Origin: Borborobacter arsenicus | Lineage (GTDB): Bacteria > Pseudomonadota > Alphaproteobacteria > Rhizobiales > Rhizobiaceae | DNA length: 64,000 nt | Assembly: GCF_003934165.1 (NCBI RefSeq) | Contig: NZ_RKST01000001.1 | Location: 310,001 to 374,000 of the forward strand | Direction: 5' to 3' | Shown here: positions 61,983 to 64,000 of the stretch, one piece after another | Position numbering within the stretch: position 1 is the stretch's first letter | Layout: the number at the start of each line of letters is the position of its first letter | The notes under the pieces: model-generated | Seen by the model: the letters and a program-made list of their open reading frames with translations, nothing else | Database searches by the model: none | What the model was told of the DNA's origin: nothing | Position numbers and translations under genes: made by a program

Positions 61983-63173
61983 ATGAGCGCCCACGACGTC
62001 GTCATCACCGGCATCGGCCTTGTTTCGTCCTTGGGCGAAGGCACTGATGCGCATTGGCACAAACTGACCGCTGCCGATGCCGCTCCCACCGTGGATGCGA
62101 CGCGCTATCCGCCCTACACGGTCCATCCTTTGCCGGAAATCGACTGGAGCCTGCAGATCGCCAAGCGCGGCGACCAGCGCCAGATGGAGACCTGGCAGCG
62201 GCTCGGCACCTATACGGCCGGCCTTGCGCTGGATGACGCCGGTATCAAGGGTGACGAAGGCCTTTGCGCGACCATGGACATGGTGGTGGCAGCCGGCGGC
62301 GGCGAGCGCGACGGCACCGTCGACGATGCCATTCTTGCCGCTTCCGAGACCCGCAACGATCGCGAGGTCCTGCTCAACGAAAAGCTGACCACGGAATTGC
62401 GGCCGACGCTGTTTTTGGCGCAACTTTCCAACCTGCTCGCCGGCAATATCTCGATCGTGCACAAGGTGACGGGTTCCTCGCGCACCTTCATGGGCGAGGA
62501 AGGTGCCGGTGTCTCGGCCGTGGAGACTGCGGCTGCCCGTATCCGTTCGGGTCAATCGACCCATATGCTGGTCGGAGGCGCCTTCCAGACTGAACATCCG
62601 GATATGCTGCTCGGCTACGAACTCGGCGGCTATCTGCATAGGGGTCCGTGGAAACCGGTCTGGCAGCGCGACGGCGCGGAAGGCGGCGGCGTAGTCAGCG
62701 GTTCGGGCGCAGCCTTCCTGGTGCTGGAATCGCGCGAGCATGCGAAGGCGCGCGGCCGCCACATCTATGCCCAGCTTGGCCCGGTGATTTCCGGCCGCGC
62801 CAGACGTTCAAAGGAAGATCTCGCCACGGCGATCGGCGGCCTCTTGGACAAGACCTCCCTGCCCGATGGGCCGCTTCTGGCGCTCTCCGGGGCATCGGGC
62901 GCGCATGCCGCAACCGCTGCCGAAGGATCGGCACTGGCGCAGTACGGGAATATCGCGGCGCGCGGCTTTGCCACGCTGACCGGCCATATGAAGGAAGCGC
63001 AATTTCCATTCGCCGTCGCGCTCGCCGCATTGGCGGTGGATCGCAAGGCCGGCTATCCCGCATTCGATGCCCAGGCCGAAAAGCGCTATGAGGGAATTCC
63101 GCATTCGGTGTTGGCAACGGCGGTCGGCTATCACTATTTCGAAGGCATGGCGCTGGTCAGCGCCTCCGATTGA
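61983..63173 (+). CDS. ketosynthase-like protein lacking the active-site Cys (FabF2XL-like)
   Basis: 396-residue thiolase-fold protein of the FabF type, second gene of the acpXL cluster. The start MSAHDVVITGIGLVSSLGEG and the segment GNISIVHKVTGSSRTFMGEE then GAGVSAVETAAARIRSG align with ketosynthases, but at the nucleophilic cysteine position there is Glu173 (EEGAGVSA). The AHGTST-type first His motif is also absent (SGASGAHAATAAEG), while the second His motif persists as LTGHMKEAQ. This is the pattern of a chain-length factor. It probably forms a heterodimer with the next protein. Confidence 0.9.
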   Translation: MSAHDVVITGIGLVSSLGEGTDAHWHKLTAADAAPTVDATRYPPYTVHPLPEIDWSLQIAKRGDQRQMETWQRLGTYTAGLALDDAGIKGDEGLCATMDMVVAAGGGERDGTVDDAILAASETRNDREVLLNEKLTTELRPTLFLAQLSNLLAGNISIVHKVTGSSRTFMGEEGAGVSAVETAAARIRSGQSTHMLVGGAFQTEHPDMLLGYELGGYLHRGPWKPVWQRDGAEGGGVVSGSGAAFLVLESREHAKARGRHIYAQLGPVISGRARRSKEDLATAIGGLLDKTSLPDGPLLALSGASGAHAATAAEGSALAQYGNIAARGFATLTGHMKEAQFPFAVALAALAVDRKAGYPAFDAQAEKRYEGIPHSVLATAVGYHYFEGMALVSASD

Positions 63174-63191
63174 ACCTGCCGGGATAAAGAC

Positions 63192-64000
63192 ATGGCACAT
63201 TATCACGACCATCTCGGCAGGCCGCTTGTCGCGGTTACCGGGATCGGCGTCGTCACTTCGCTGGGCGTCGGCAAGACGGACAACTGGACGGCGCTGACCT
63301 CGGGCCGCTCCGGCATCCATCCGATCACCCGGTTCCCGGTCGATCACCTCAACACGCGCATTGCCGGCACGGTCGATTTTCTGGCGTCCAGCGACAAGGG
63401 CGCCAGCGCCCTGACCTTCGAACTGGCCGAAAAGGCCGGTCGCGAGGCGATCGCCGAATCCGGTTTCGACACCGATGAGTTCGGCGGGCCGCTGTTTCTT
63501 GCCTCGCCCCCGGTGGAACTCGACTGGCGCGAGCGCTTCTCGCTCTACAATGCCAGCAAGGAAGGAAGCGCCTCCGACCGGCTGCTGGCGGTAGCCCGCA
63601 ATCTGCAGACGCTCGATATCTTCGAGACGTCGCAATTCGGGTCGATCGCCGCAAGGCTAGCCGATGAATTCGGCACACGCGGCCTGCCGATTACACTTTC
63701 GACTGCCTGCGCATCGGGCGCGACCGCCATCCAGCTCGGCGTCGAGGCGATCCGCCGCGGCGAGTGCGACCGGGCGCTGTCGATCGGCGCCGACGGTTCG
63801 GCCACAGCCGAGGCGCTCATCCGCTTCTCGCTGCTGTCGGCTCTATCCACCCAGAACGACACGCCGGAAAAGGCATCAAAGCCGTTCTCAAAGGATCGCG
63901 ACGGCTTCGTCCTTGCCGAAGGATCGGCCGCTTTGGTGCTGGAGTCGCTCGAAGCGGCATTGGCGCGCGGCGCCACCATTCTCGGCATAATGCGCGGCTG
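63192..64000 (+). CDS. beta-ketoacyl-ACP synthase II, FabF1XL-like (partial)
   Basis: Frame open from ATG 63192 to the window end; 269 codons are visible of an expected ~420. It begins MAHYHDHLGRPLVAVTGIGV and has the complete ketosynthase nucleophile motif LSTACASGATAIQLG with Cys173, followed by ALSIGADGSATAEALIRFSL and PFSKDRDGFVLAEGSAALVL. It is the catalytic partner for elongation of the very-long-chain acyl-AcpXL, by analogy with FabF1XL of Sinorhizobium. It lies 18 bp after the previous gene. The two His motifs are beyond the edge. Confidence 0.92.
   Translation, partial: MAHYHDHLGRPLVAVTGIGVVTSLGVGKTDNWTALTSGRSGIHPITRFPVDHLNTRIAGTVDFLASSDKGASALTFELAEKAGREAIAESGFDTDEFGGPLFLASPPVELDWRERFSLYNASKEGSASDRLLAVARNLQTLDIFETSQFGSIAARLADEFGTRGLPITLSTACASGATAIQLGVEAIRRGECDRALSIGADGSATAEALIRFSLLSALSTQNDTPEKASKPFSKDRDGFVLAEGSAALVLESLEAALARGATILGIMRG

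Overview
The window is a GC-rich (about 60% by eye), densely coded piece of an alphaproteobacterial chromosome. Several markers point to the Hyphomicrobiales (Rhizobiales), most likely the Phyllobacteriaceae/Brucellaceae side: the special acyl carrier protein AcpXL with its paired ketosynthases (very-long-chain lipid A acyl chain), the Rrf2-type iron regulator RirA, a HemP/HmuP-HmuSTUV haem uptake locus, DUF971 beside moaA, and CATGAT...CCGAAAACCG...CACTTTTCGG...ATCATG palindromic intergenic repeats. The exact genus is inference. There is no integrase, transposase, phage gene or CRISPR array.

Layout. 1-9.2 kb: VOC dioxygenase, anmK, tyrS, a large AsmA-like membrane protein, a one-cysteine peroxiredoxin, a 24-residue membrane peptide closed by a clear terminator, and an M23 peptidase. 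9.2-15.8 kb: D-amino acid aminotransferase, tRNA-Asp and tRNA-Val, a YcbB-type L,D-transpeptidase, rhodanese, alpha/beta hydrolase divergent from a MarR regulator with twin palindromic operators, a PPOX-type flavoprotein and DUF971. 15.8-23.4 kb: moaA, two transporters and mobB; then a polar amino acid ABC transporter (binding protein plus two permeases, no ATPase) and a beta-hydroxyacid dehydrogenase. 23.4-31.5 kb: Lrp regulator, UDG/GST pair, membrane-anchored nuclease, histidine kinase, cobT, DUF1289, retropepsin-like protease, VOC protein, dusA and a small cysteine protein.

31.6-39 kb holds a form II CO-dehydrogenase-like molybdenum hydroxylase in the order coxS-coxL-coxM, next to a FIST sensor protein, a hybrid histidine kinase and a NarL-type response regulator. 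That trio resembles the NosP-NahK nitric-oxide signalling module. 39-43 kb: maleylacetoacetate isomerase-like GST, MaoC dehydratase, phasin, DUF445, GNAT. 43.1-51.1 kb is an iron/haem locus: rirA with an ICE-like palindrome upstream, a leftward hemP-hmuS-hmuT-hmuU-hmuV operon, and a rightward TonB haem receptor, small secreted protein and IsdG-type haem monooxygenase. The shared control region contains an exact TGA-N9-TCA iron-responsive operator match. hmuS carries a one-base frameshift.

51.2-64 kb: putA/putR, KDG kinase, flavin reductase, aldose epimerase, a gabD with strongly GC-ending codons, an AEC transporter, a secreted histidine phosphatase, and the start of the acpXL operon. In that operon the first ketosynthase lacks the nucleophilic cysteine (Glu in its place) and the second, cut by the window end, keeps it. 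This suggests a ketosynthase/chain-length-factor-like pair for making the C28 lipid A chain.
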